Assembly (NCBI GenBank): GCA_030638325.1
Contig: DAOWEV010000213.1
Coordinates: 1 to 23,851 of the forward strand
Reading direction: 5' to 3'
Origin: Bacteroidales bacterium
GTDB lineage: Bacteria; Bacteroidota; Bacteroidia; Bacteroidales; JAGOPY01
DNA length: 23,851 bases
A program made the position numbers and the translations under genes. Positions 7,404 through 15,794 of the stretch are shown here, piece after piece. Each line of letters begins with the position of its first letter. Positions within the stretch are counted from its first letter, which is position 1. The notes under the pieces were generated by a model that was not told the origin of the DNA, ran no database searches, and saw nothing but the letters and a program-made list of their open reading frames with translations.

Positions 7404-8273
7404 ATGTATGAATTGATGTCATTGAAGCTCAAATGTCCGGAATGTGGCGAATCGCTGATGGATCATGAGCACCAGATCGATAATGAACCGGGCATAAAAC
7501 TCCGGGTGACGTGCAACGAAAAAGCGGGAACAATCTGGCTGAGCTCTATTTACGGTAGCTATAATTATGCTGCGGATATTGAATTGCTCCAGGATTGTAT
7601 TGTTTCACTCAATTGCCCACACTGTGATGAGCACCTTATTTCTACTTCACAATGCCTGGCCTGCGGTGCGCCAATGATTCCCCTGTTCCTGGATATAGGC
7701 GGGAGGGTGAGCATTTGTTCAAGGGTTGGGTGTAAAAACCATTTTGTTGAATTTGACGATCTTTCTCTTGCTATGAAAAGACTTTACCAGGACTATGGTT
7801 ATGCAGGTAAAGGAATGAAACGGCCATCCTGGCCTGAAGTTAGGAAAGAGCCTGAAAAAAGGGAAACAGATGAAACAGCCGAGATCCTTGAAACCGGAAC
7901 TTTTTTACAATCTTACTGCCCGCATTGTAAGAAAAGCCTTATTGAGGATGATATGCTCAAAGTAAAGATCACCAATGGCGAAGAAGGGGTGTTGATGCTG
8001 AGCCCTTACTTCAATGTGTTTTCTTCAAAATCCACCATATATCTCTCGGAAGACAAGACTGTCAAGGATCTTAAATGCATTCATTGTGATACCAGCCTGA
8101 TCGTGGAAGACAGGGTGTGTGAAACATGCAAGTCGCCGGTGGCAAAGATCAACATCAGCGCCCGTACCAAATTGATTGATTTTTATATCTGTACAAGAAA
8201 AGGGTGCAAGTGGCATGGGTTGAACGAGGATGACCTGTATAATATCCGGCTGGAGGACAGCCTGGAATGGTAA
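7404..8273 (+). CDS. Duplicated zinc-ribbon protein, paralog 1
   Basis: Unrecognised 289-residue soluble protein with an internal duplication. Each half has an opening CxxC knuckle, a loop with LSxxY or LSPYF, two further CxxC pairs and a terminal C-x4-C-x2-H. First half: C11/C14, C71/C74, C84/C87, C105/C110/H113. Second half: C172/C175, C225/C228, C239/C242, C263/C268/H271. The pairs could bind zinc, or iron in rubredoxin fashion. It ends in LEDSLEW, as does the paralog at 15795-16652. It lies 59 bp after the PEP synthase-like gene with no terminator between, and converges on operon A with 6 bp between stop codons. A half-length relative is fused to NfnB at 17571, so a role with Nfn-type complexes is likely but unproven. 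Confidence 0.8.
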   Translation: MYELMSLKLKCPECGESLMDHEHQIDNEPGIKLRVTCNEKAGTIWLSSIYGSYNYAADIELLQDCIVSLNCPHCDEHLISTSQCLACGAPMIPLFLDIGGRVSICSRVGCKNHFVEFDDLSLAMKRLYQDYGYAGKGMKRPSWPEVRKEPEKRETDETAEILETGTFLQSYCPHCKKSLIEDDMLKVKITNGEEGVLMLSPYFNVFSSKSTIYLSEDKTVKDLKCIHCDTSLIVEDRVCETCKSPVAKINISARTKLIDFYICTRKGCKWHGLNEDDLYNIRLEDSLEW

Positions 8274-8284
8274 AAAGCTTTACC
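8269..8284. other. Short palindrome over convergent stop codons
   Basis: GGTAAA-AAGC-TTTACC spans both stop codons of the convergent genes. The arms are 6 bp and AT-rich. It could weakly help termination, but there is no proper T tract. No other terminator fits in the 6-bp gap, so convergent transcripts may overlap. Confidence 0.35.
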
Positions 8285-9677
8285 ACACACCGGTCTTTAG
8301 ATATTCATGGATGCCTCTTGCAGCGATTTTTCCGGCGCCCATTGCGAGGATAACGGTAGCAGCCCCTGTGGCCACGTCCCCACCAGCAAAGACACCTTTT
8401 TTCGAGGTCTTACCTGTCTTCGGATCAGTTATGACCGTGCCCCATTTTGAAGATTCAATATCCGGTGTCGTAGAGGGTATGAGCGGATTGGGACTGTTGC
8501 CGATGGCAATGATTACGACATCCACCTGTACCTTGAAATTGGCCCCTTCTATGGGGACCGGCCTTCTGCGTCCTGACTCATCGGGCTCACCCAGTTTCAT
8601 CTTAATGCATTCCGCTTCCTTCACCCACCCGTTTTCGGAACCGTGAAAGGCAGCCGGGTTAGACAACAGCTTAAAGATAACCCCTTCCTGCTCAGCGTGG
8701 TGGATCTCCTCTTCACGGGCAGGCATCTGTTCCCTGGCCCTTCTGTAAATAAGGATTGATTTTTCAGCGCCTAAACGGAGTGCTGTTCTGGCGCAATCCA
8801 TAGCAACATTACCCCCTCCAACCGTAGCTACGCGCCTTCCTTTTATGATCGGGGTTTTATATTTGGGAAACAGATAAGCTTTCATAAGATTTGCCCGGGT
8901 GAGATATTCATTGGCAGAATATACACCATTCAGGTTTTCACCCGGCACATTCATGAACCAGGGCAGTCCTGCACCTGTTCCCAGGAAGACCGCATCATAT
9001 TCCTTCAATAATTCATCTATGCTTTTTATCTTTCCTATAACGGTGTCGGTATGTAACTTGACGCCCAGTTTCTTTAAGAAATCAATCTCTTTGAAAACGA
9101 TGGCCTTGGGGAGCCGGAATTCAGGAATACCATAGACCAATACCCCTCCCGGCTCGTGCAGGGCTTCAAATATCTCAACATGATGTCCAAGCCTGGCAAG
9201 GTCGGCAGCGGCAGTGATGCCGGCTGGCCCGGCTCCTACGATGGCAATTTTTTTCCCGGTCGGGGCCGGAATCCGGGGGATATCCATTTCACCCTGGCTC
9301 CGTTCCCAGTCAGCAAGAAACCGTTCCAGCCTCCCAATGGCAACCGGTTCATTCTTCTTCCCAACGATACATACTTGTTCGCATTGTTCTTCCTGTGGGC
9401 AAACCCGGCCGCAGATTGCCGGCATGATATTTTTTTCTTTGAGACGCACTATTCCATCCCTGAACTTATTCTCTGCTATAAATTTGACAAAACCGGGGAT
9501 GTCGATCTCTACCGGACATCCCTGGATGCAGGCCGGGTTCTTACACTGAAGGCAGCGGAGAGCTTCTTCAATAGCCTCTTCAGGAGTATATCCATAGGGT
9601 ACTTCATCAAAGTTCCTGATACGTTCTTCAGGCGGCTGCTCCCTCATGGGCGTTTTTTTCGGTTTTATTTTTGCCAT
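8280..9677 (-). CDS. nfnB: NfnB/GltD-like NAD(P)H oxidoreductase (operon A)
   Basis: Flavoprotein of 465 residues, family of the glutamate synthase small subunit and of NfnB, the NADPH-binding subunit of ferredoxin:NADP transhydrogenase. The N-terminus has two [4Fe-4S] motifs: C42, C45, C50, C54 and C89, C93, C99, C103. The FAD loop is GAGPAG (148-153), the pyridine nucleotide loop GGGNVAMD (287-294), and AGGD near 431-434 closes the FAD site. The ATG at 9677 is chosen because it has a good ribosome site (AAAGGTGG) and starts one base after the nfnA-like stop; an upstream start would overlap that gene. No glutamate synthase large subunit is nearby and an NfnA partner directly precedes it, so Nfn-type function is favoured over GltD. 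Confidence 0.85.
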   Translation of the reverse strand: MAKIKPKKTPMREQPPEERIRNFDEVPYGYTPEEAIEEALRCLQCKNPACIQGCPVEIDIPGFVKFIAENKFRDGIVRLKEKNIMPAICGRVCPQEEQCEQVCIVGKKNEPVAIGRLERFLADWERSQGEMDIPRIPAPTGKKIAIVGAGPAGITAAADLARLGHHVEIFEALHEPGGVLVYGIPEFRLPKAIVFKEIDFLKKLGVKLHTDTVIGKIKSIDELLKEYDAVFLGTGAGLPWFMNVPGENLNGVYSANEYLTRANLMKAYLFPKYKTPIIKGRRVATVGGGNVAMDCARTALRLGAEKSILIYRRAREQMPAREEEIHHAEQEGVIFKLLSNPAAFHGSENGWVKEAECIKMKLGEPDESGRRRPVPIEGANFKVQVDVVIIAIGNSPNPLIPSTTPDIESSKWGTVITDPKTGKTSKKGVFAGGDVATGAATVILAMGAGKIAARGIHEYLKTGVW

Positions 9678-9678
9678 A

Positions 9679-10494
9679 TCACCACCTTTCCTTTGAAATG
9701 ATCTCTTCTTCGAGATAAGCCCTTCGCCTGTCCAGTACCACATCCCAGTCTATCTGATGGCCGTCAAAGTGCGGCCCGTCAACACATGCGAACCTGGTTT
9801 CACCTCCTACTACCAGCCGGCACGCTCCACACATTCCGGTACCATCGATCATAACAGGATTCATACTGACGATCGTTTTTACACCGAAAGGCCTGGTGAT
9901 CAAAGATACTTTGTACATCATATAAGTACATCCGACAGCCATTATGCGGTCAAAGTGTTCACCCGATCTCAGGTTCTCTTCAAGCAGGTCGTGAGAATGC
10001 CCACGGGAACCAAGGGATGCATCAACAGTGGAGTACCTGACCTCATGAGAAGCTTCTTCTAATTTATTATTCCAGTAAAGTAAAAAACTGCTGCGTGCCT
10101 CTGAATACGAAATAACCTTATTACCTTTACTTTTGAGTGCCTTGGCTGCCTGGTATATGCCCCCGATGCCATAACACCCTCCAACCAATCCAACAGTCCC
10201 GAAATTTTCTATTTCAAAGGGCATGCCGAGGGGCCCTGTAAAAGAATAGATGTCATCCCCTGCCTTTAGCTCAGCAAGCCGTTGCGTGGCTGCGCCAATC
10301 TCCAGGAATACAATGGTTACAGTGCCTTTTTCTGTATCCCAGTCAGAAAGAGTAATCGGTATTCTTTCACTGTATTTATCCGGGATCACCATTACAAAAT
10401 GCCCGGGAAGCGCCTTTCTCGCCAAATCAGGCGCTTCTATAGTACAGGAATGTACGTTCGGGGCTATTTGCTCTTTTTCAACTATCTTAACCAT
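9679..10494 (-). CDS. nfnA: NfnA-like FAD/[2Fe-2S] subunit (operon A)
   Basis: Protein of 271 residues in the ferredoxin reductase-like family of NfnA, sulfide dehydrogenase beta and PyrK. ERIPIT (44-49) matches the flavin-binding RxxP[LIY][ST] motif. The C-terminal [2Fe-2S] site has C222, C225 and C237, with D217 just before it, in the IDGTGMCGAC...CVDGPHFDGH signature. In NfnA the FAD is where NADH is oxidised and electrons bifurcate. The nucleotide loop here is GGCYGIGG (105-112), unlike the GGGTGVA of the operon B copy, so NAD binding may be altered. It overlaps the NuoG-like gene by 8 bp and nearly touches nfnB, which implies coupled translation. Confidence 0.85.
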   Translation of the reverse strand: MVKIVEKEQIAPNVHSCTIEAPDLARKALPGHFVMVIPDKYSERIPITLSDWDTEKGTVTIVFLEIGAATQRLAELKAGDDIYSFTGPLGMPFEIENFGTVGLVGGCYGIGGIYQAAKALKSKGNKVISYSEARSSFLLYWNNKLEEASHEVRYSTVDASLGSRGHSHDLLEENLRSGEHFDRIMAVGCTYMMYKVSLITRPFGVKTIVSMNPVMIDGTGMCGACRLVVGGETRFACVDGPHFDGHQIDWDVVLDRRRAYLEEEIISKERW

Positions 10495-12883
10495 TGTTTT
10501 CCGTTTCTGTTTTTTGCAGTGCCTCAGGAGTCATTGATATTGCTTTTAGGTCAGGAACCAGGTCCGTTAGGATATTACCCATATAATGAAGTTGATCAGG
10601 TGCAATGGTTAGGGAAACAGGATACCCTTCAGTCTTTTCACGGGCTTTAGTTCCCAATGGCTGAACCCCGGTTGATCTATCTGAAGATGCAACCTCGGTA
10701 AAATCAATAAATAATCTGATTTCCGACAGAATATCCTTTGCTTTCCGGTAATTAAATCCCGGCTCAGACATCAGATGAGCGATCTCTGAAATAACTTTCC
10801 AGGAAGGCTTGTTTCCTTTCGCCGGTTTAATGGCCGGAACAATATTTTTTAGCTTTTGTTCAAGATTGATGATACGGCCTTCGGCTTCCATGAAGCTCGA
10901 CATGGGCAGGAATACATCAGCATATTTTGATGTCCCGGTCAGGAACATATTTTGCTGGACGAAAAACTTCAATCCTGACAGGTTTTTATGGGGTGGAATA
11001 TCGCCCATGACAAACAGGGCCTTTATTCCGTCACCGGAAATATTCCTGACCATTTCATCACCGGAGCTGCCTTTGTTACTGCTCAATTTGCAATTCCAGT
11101 TTTCAGACCATTTCTTTACAGATGATGGATCACTTACTTTATCAAACCCGCCAAAATGGTCCGGATGCATGCCCATCAGGCTGCTTCCATAACGGTTGCC
11201 TTCATCAAACAGGTACATCATCCGGCAGTCTTTTTGTTCATTTATTAATAACTGTATATCGATCAATGCATTCAAATTATGAAGGCTGCCGGATGTCTTT
11301 AAAACGCCGTCGCCTGCAATTATGATGATGTTTTCAGAGTTCTGAAGGGTATTTGATAATTTTTCGATATCTTTTGATGCTACTCCGCACTGATCCAGTA
11401 AATTGCTGATATCAAAGTTCTTCAGGTATTTTGATATCTGTTTCGAGGTTTTGCTATTTTTTCCTTTGAGCAGCTCCGAAAGAAGCAGCAACAGGAAATG
11501 GTATTCTTCACCCGGTTGATAAACAATAAAATGGTTTGAGAAATAAGCGGTTCTGTTGAAAAGAGTATTTGCTGCCAATACCTGCTTCCCCTGTTTAAAC
11601 GCCTTTCTGATCCTGTTTTCAATTATGGGATGAGTCAGGGAACAGTCTGACCCGATCACAAAGAGAGTGTTTGCCGAAGTGATATCATCGATCATAGGCG
11701 GGGGGCAGACTGAGTAATGATCATGGATCTTTTGTACCAATCCCTTTTCCCCAAAAGCATTTAGCAGATCCACATTATTGGATTGCATGGTTTTACGTGT
11801 AAATTTCTGGAGAATATAGCTGTTTTCCAGCGAATCCTGGGCCGAACCGATGAGTCCGAAGTGATTTCCCCGGTATTTATCAAGATTTTGAGCGATAAAT
11901 GTTATTGCCTCGCCCCAGCTGGCCTCAATCCATTTGTCCGCCTTTTTAATAAGCGGCATTGTTATTCTTTCGGGATGATGAACAATATCCCCCGGAATAA
12001 ACTTACCTCTGACACATAACTGCAGGGGTTCGGTTCTTTCTCCCTTTTTAGGCCCGATATTTACTATCCTGTTTCCCTTTGTGTTGACATTCATGGTACA
12101 GGCAACCGCGCAAAAGGTACATGTCGTCTTAGTAGATCTGTCCGGAATGCCAACCCAGCTTCCCATTTTCTCCGAGATGGAGCCTGTAGGGCATACATCC
12201 ACACAAGCGCCACAATATTCACAGCCTGCCTCCAATTGTGATTCATTGAAAGCTGTTCCGACGAGTGTTTTGTTACCTCGCTGTACGAATGCCAAAACTT
12301 CACTGTAGCGTTCTTCATTACAAACCCTGACACAACGCCCACAAAGAATGCAAAGGTTGTAATCAAGTTCATAGAACGGATTGTCTTTAACCGGTGCAAT
12401 ATTCCTGTAGATCCATGGGAATTTTACCTCTTTTAGTTCAAGATAATCTACCAGGTCCTGTAATTCGCAATCACCGTTGCTGGTACAGAAATTGCAACCG
12501 GTAGTCACGCTGACTTTTCTTGTAGTATGCATGAATTCCTGGCATTCGCCCTTATCTTTACATACAAGGCATGTAAAGGGATGTTCCGAAAGGATGAGCT
12601 CCAGGATTTCCCGCCTCAGGTTTTGCAGTCCGGATGATTTGGTTGTGACCTCCATTCCCTGGAAGACGGGGGTAGTGCAGGCGGTCTGAAAGTTATGCGT
12701 GTTCTTTACTTCAACCATGCAGAGGCGGCAGCCGCCGTAGTTTTTCAATCCATCCAGAAAGCACAGGGTCGGGATGTAAATACCGGCTTTCCTTGCAGCA
12801 TGAAGGATTGTAGATTCTTGTGCTACTTTAACGGATTTCCCGTCGATTGTCAATGTTATATTTTTAAGCCTTGCTTTGCTCAT
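10487..12883 (-). CDS. NuoG/FdhA-like iron-sulfur protein, degenerate Mo domain
   Basis: A 798-residue electron-transfer subunit. The order is a [2Fe-2S] domain (C41, C52, C55, C69), a His-Cys cluster (H101, C105, C108, C114), an extra C130/C133/C139 group, two ferredoxin-type [4Fe-4S] sites (C178, C181, C184, C188 and C221, C224, C227, C231) and a molybdopterin-type [4Fe-4S] site (C255, C258, C262, C290). The remainder follows formate dehydrogenase and NuoG folds, but the usual Sec/Cys active-site loop is missing near residues 370-400. The C-terminal part is also shorter than in formate dehydrogenases, so molybdenum catalysis is unlikely. It probably relays electrons between the NuoEF-like pair and NfnAB. 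It starts 27 bp after the NuoF-like gene and overlaps nfnA by 8 bp. Confidence 0.82.
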   Translation of the reverse strand: MSKARLKNITLTIDGKSVKVAQESTILHAARKAGIYIPTLCFLDGLKNYGGCRLCMVEVKNTHNFQTACTTPVFQGMEVTTKSSGLQNLRREILELILSEHPFTCLVCKDKGECQEFMHTTRKVSVTTGCNFCTSNGDCELQDLVDYLELKEVKFPWIYRNIAPVKDNPFYELDYNLCILCGRCVRVCNEERYSEVLAFVQRGNKTLVGTAFNESQLEAGCEYCGACVDVCPTGSISEKMGSWVGIPDRSTKTTCTFCAVACTMNVNTKGNRIVNIGPKKGERTEPLQLCVRGKFIPGDIVHHPERITMPLIKKADKWIEASWGEAITFIAQNLDKYRGNHFGLIGSAQDSLENSYILQKFTRKTMQSNNVDLLNAFGEKGLVQKIHDHYSVCPPPMIDDITSANTLFVIGSDCSLTHPIIENRIRKAFKQGKQVLAANTLFNRTAYFSNHFIVYQPGEEYHFLLLLLSELLKGKNSKTSKQISKYLKNFDISNLLDQCGVASKDIEKLSNTLQNSENIIIIAGDGVLKTSGSLHNLNALIDIQLLINEQKDCRMMYLFDEGNRYGSSLMGMHPDHFGGFDKVSDPSSVKKWSENWNCKLSSNKGSSGDEMVRNISGDGIKALFVMGDIPPHKNLSGLKFFVQQNMFLTGTSKYADVFLPMSSFMEAEGRIINLEQKLKNIVPAIKPAKGNKPSWKVISEIAHLMSEPGFNYRKAKDILSEIRLFIDFTEVASSDRSTGVQPLGTKAREKTEGYPVSLTIAPDQLHYMGNILTDLVPDLKAISMTPEALQKTETENNG

Positions 12884-12910
12884 GATAGCATATTCAAATG
12901 CTTAACCTCA

Positions 12911-14776
12911 TCACTCAATAATAATGGCATCCCCGGCAATGGCATCAAACCGGCAAATCTCATAACAGGCCCTGCATTTGATACATTTTTCAGGATCCAG
13001 GTTATGCGGTTCGCTTCTCGGCCCGGAGATAGCACCGGCCGGGCAGACGTCGACACAGCGCTGGCAACCGGTACATTTTTCCTTGATCACCCTGTATTCC
13101 ACCAGGTCGCGGCAAACGGCGGCAGGACAACGATGTTGCTCAACATGTGCTTCGTATTCATTCCTGAAATATTTCAGCGTAGTTAGAATAGGGTTGGGTG
13201 CAGTTTGACCGAGCCCGCACAAAGACCCTTTTTTGACAGTATTGGCAAGTCTTTCGAGGTTTTCAATATCTTCCATACGGCCTTTCCCCTCGGTTATTTT
13301 GTCCATAATATCTACCATTTTCCGGGTGCCAATACGACATGGAGTACATTTGCCACAACTTTCCTCGCTGGTGAACCGGATGAAATATTTCGCCACATCC
13401 ACCATGCAGGAATTGTCATCCATGACGATCAACCCACCGGAGCCCATAATGGACCCTGCAGCGATAAGAGATTCGTAGTCAATAGGAAGATCGAGATAAT
13501 CTTTTGAGAGGCATCCACCGGAGGGTCCGCCGGTCTGAACGGCCTTAAAAGGTTTCAGAGTCCCCCCCCCAATATCGAATATTATCTCGCGAAGAGTTGT
13601 TCCCAAAGGGACTTCTATGAGGCCGGTCCTTCTCACTCTTCCAACCAGGGCGAAAGTCTTGGTGCCTTTGCTTTTCTCAGTACCATAACCCGAGAACCAC
13701 CTGCCTCCTTTTCGCATTATGTTGGGAATAGTAGCCAGGGTCTCCACATTGTTGATGGTGGTTGGGTTTCCATTGAGGCCTGATATGGCCGGGAAGGGGG
13801 GGCGACTCCGGGGCATTCCTCTCTGTCCCTCAATGGAGGCTATGAGAGCTGTCTCCTCACCACAAACAAAAGCACCGGCGCCCTCTTTCATCCTGATCTC
13901 AAAATCAAAGCCACTGTCCAGTATGTTTTTACCAAGGAGCCCTATCTCATGCATTTGTTGCATCGCGATTATCAGCCGCTGGATAGCGAGGGGATACTCG
14001 GCACGGATATAAATGTACCCGTAATTAGCACCGATGGCATAGGCTGCGATGATCATTCCTTCGAGCAGGGCAAAGGGATCACCTTCGATCAAAGACCTGT
14101 TCATGAAAGCCCCGGGATCTCCTTCATCAGCATTACATATCAGGTATTTAGGACTTCCTTCTGCGTCCCTGCAAAACTGCCATTTTTTAAAAACAGGGAA
14201 GCCCGCGCCTCCTCTTCCCCGCAAGCCGGAGACCTCCATCTCCCCGATAACATCTTGCGGGCTCTTGTGAAACGCGTTGATCAGGCCCTGAAATCCCTCC
14301 CGGGCAATATAGTGCATGATATTCTCCGGATCTACGATGCCGCAGTTTCGCAATACGATACGCTCCTGTCTTTTTATCATAGGAAGAGCCCAAAATGACC
14401 TGGTGCCGTTCAGTTTTTCGTCTTTCCGGCCAAAGTGCCCCAGCGGTTTTAATTTGGGTTCTCCTTTAAAGATATATTCTTCTATGAGCTTTTCGGCCCT
14501 CTGTGGATCGACATTATTGAAACATAACCTGGGAGATCCCGGGAGCTGGATATCCAGCAGTGGTTCCAGGTAACAGGGGCCGATACATCCGACTTTTATG
14601 AGACGGACTTTTTGTTTTGCTTCGGAAATAATACTTTGGACGGCATCCCATACTTCCCCGGCCCCGGAGGCCAGGCCACAGGTCCCCATTCCAAGATATA
14701 CAACCGGCTCGGGACTGTTCTGGAGATCCTGCCAGACTATGGCCGCATCTTTTTGTATTTTAGTGAAGTCAGGCAT
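12911..14776 (-). CDS. NuoF/HydB-like NADH-binding flavoprotein (operon A)
   Basis: A 621-residue NADH-oxidising FMN subunit of the HydB/NuoF family. The N-terminal thioredoxin-like [2Fe-2S] domain has C33, C64 and C68. FMN and NADH motifs are GLRGRGGAGF (184-193), CNADEGDPGAFM (214-225) and GAGAFVCGEETA (299-310). The NuoF [4Fe-4S] cluster is C474, C477, C480, C520. The C-terminus adds two ferredoxin clusters, C568/571/574/578 and C598/601/604/608, a feature of HydB-type rather than complex I NuoF. It overlaps the NuoE-like gene by 8 bp. A run of nine G on the coding strand (C9 at 13562-13570) encodes G403-G405. Whether it bifurcates to ferredoxin or only oxidises NADH cannot be told from sequence. 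Confidence 0.9.
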   Translation of the reverse strand: MPDFTKIQKDAAIVWQDLQNSPEPVVYLGMGTCGLASGAGEVWDAVQSIISEAKQKVRLIKVGCIGPCYLEPLLDIQLPGSPRLCFNNVDPQRAEKLIEEYIFKGEPKLKPLGHFGRKDEKLNGTRSFWALPMIKRQERIVLRNCGIVDPENIMHYIAREGFQGLINAFHKSPQDVIGEMEVSGLRGRGGAGFPVFKKWQFCRDAEGSPKYLICNADEGDPGAFMNRSLIEGDPFALLEGMIIAAYAIGANYGYIYIRAEYPLAIQRLIIAMQQMHEIGLLGKNILDSGFDFEIRMKEGAGAFVCGEETALIASIEGQRGMPRSRPPFPAISGLNGNPTTINNVETLATIPNIMRKGGRWFSGYGTEKSKGTKTFALVGRVRRTGLIEVPLGTTLREIIFDIGGGTLKPFKAVQTGGPSGGCLSKDYLDLPIDYESLIAAGSIMGSGGLIVMDDNSCMVDVAKYFIRFTSEESCGKCTPCRIGTRKMVDIMDKITEGKGRMEDIENLERLANTVKKGSLCGLGQTAPNPILTTLKYFRNEYEAHVEQHRCPAAVCRDLVEYRVIKEKCTGCQRCVDVCPAGAISGPRSEPHNLDPEKCIKCRACYEICRFDAIAGDAIIIE

Positions 14777-15221
14777 AGTTGCTCAAAACTTGTCTTATTT
14801 TGATCACCGACATATGGCTATGGATATTCTTATTGATCATCATCACCGGGGCTATTGCACAACAACCGAGGCATGCCACCCGTTCCAGGTCAAATCTCCC
14901 GTCTTCGGTTGTTTCACCAGGCTTGATCCCGATTTCCAGTTGCAGTGCATTTAATAAAAAATCACCTCCCTGCACGTGGCAGGCCGTGCCCAGGCAGATC
15001 TTGATAGAATTCCGGCCGGGCGGATTGAATTTGAATTGAGAGTAAAAAGTAGTAACTCCGTAAACCGTTCCTCTTGAGACCCTTAAATGACGTGAGATTT
15101 TTACAACGGCTTCTTTTGATATATATCCTTCCTGCTTTTGAACCCCCTGCAGCATCGGAATGAGGCTTCCCCTGTCATTTACAGGGTATTGTTTCAGGAT
15201 TGTATCGATGGTATCTTTCAT
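14769..15221 (-). CDS. NuoE/HydC-like [2Fe-2S] subunit (operon A)
   Basis: First gene of operon A, 150 residues from the ATG at 15221. A TTG at 15236 would add five residues and is less likely. The thioredoxin-like [2Fe-2S] ligands are C76, C81, C117 and C121 (C-x4-C ... C-x3-C), within GTACHV and CLGCC. It partners the adjacent NuoF-like flavoprotein, as HydC and StnA do. The stop overlaps the next start by 8 bp. A Bacteroidota -7 box lies just upstream, which would leave a very short leader. Confidence 0.88.
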   Translation of the reverse strand: MKDTIDTILKQYPVNDRGSLIPMLQGVQKQEGYISKEAVVKISRHLRVSRGTVYGVTTFYSQFKFNPPGRNSIKICLGTACHVQGGDFLLNALQLEIGIKPGETTEDGRFDLERVACLGCCAIAPVMMINKNIHSHMSVIKIRQVLSNYA

Positions 15222-15237
15222 GAATATTATTATCAAT

Positions 15238-15245
15238 CAAATATA
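15238..15245 (-). promoter_or_regulatory. Candidate -7 box of operon A
   Basis: Read on the minus strand this is TATATTTG, an exact match to TAnnTTTG. No good TTTG lies 19-21 nt upstream; the nearest is a TTGG/GTTG at 22-23 nt. Transcription would start about 10 nt before the ATG at 15221. Confidence 0.35.
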
Positions 15246-15794
15246 GGCACTTAGGGTGCAACTTTTACCAACATGTTGTTTGTTTTTTGTTGCAGGTTTC
15301 AAGTTACATGTTGCAGGTTCCCAACTTGCAACCTGTAACCTGTAACTTGTAACCGTCAATTAATTCCCACCTAAGGTGGTTTTAATTCGATACTTGTTTT
15401 GAAATAACGTAGTATCTATATTATTGATAATCAGGTTGTTTGGATACTCTTATCAAGGATAAGGCAATCAAAATTCCACTTAAAAATAGATAAATAAATC
15501 AATTCCTGAAAATTTTTGGCTTATTTATATTGTATCCACATAAAGATAAGAGATAAAAATAACCTGCAGCTTACATCCAACAACCTATAATGAACAACAA
15601 TAAACCTGAAAAGTGATGGGTTCCGGTCAAACTCTGCATGAATAATGCAGGCTAAATAGTTATTCATTATTTAAACTAATTATAAATATTTTTTTGTTGG
15701 AAATAATGAAATCTGAAGCAAAAAATTTATATACTTGTAAACGATTTAAACCGAGTTGAAAAACCGATGCTTGAAAGCATCTTTAAAAAAGTTC
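15246..15794. other. Divergent spacer between operons A and B
   Basis: About 550 bp without a gene. It contains the mirrored heptamer array at 15289-15354, a small CCACC-TAA-GGTGG stem at 15367-15379, and a perfect 6-bp hairpin CTGCAT/ATGCAG at 15634-15650. The rest is AT-rich. A TATACTTG at 15730-15737 is one base from a -7 box but lacks a correctly spaced TTTG. No operator or riboswitch could be recognised, though both operons must be controlled from here. Confidence 0.5.
15289..15354. repeat. Mirrored period-7 array forming a 63-bp palindrome
   Basis: The left arm has 7-nt units GTTGCAG, GTTTCAA, GTTACAT, GTTGCAG and GTT (15289-15319). The right arm has AACTTGC, AACCTGT, AACCTGT, AACTTGT and AACC (15323-15354). 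The arms are reverse complements with six mismatches over 31 nt around a central CCC. The inner 17 bp pair with two mismatches. It lies between the starts of the divergent operons. No T tract follows, so it is not an obvious terminator. Confidence 0.7.

Noticed and set aside
8280..9677. Annotation as glutamate synthase small subunit (gltD), suggested by the nearby glutamate dehydrogenases
   Set aside because: No glutamate synthase large subunit is present, and an NfnA-type partner directly precedes it. The same holds for the fusion at 17571-19376.
10487..12883. Annotation as an active formate dehydrogenase alpha subunit
   Set aside because: Formate dehydrogenase-like sequence is present, but no Sec or Cys active-site loop is visible near residues 370-400 and the C-terminal domain is shortened. 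A NuoG-like relay role fits better.
10487..12883. [FeFe]-hydrogenase HydABC operon
   Set aside because: The NuoG-like protein has no H-cluster cysteine motifs, and no hydrogenase catalytic subunit is visible in the window.
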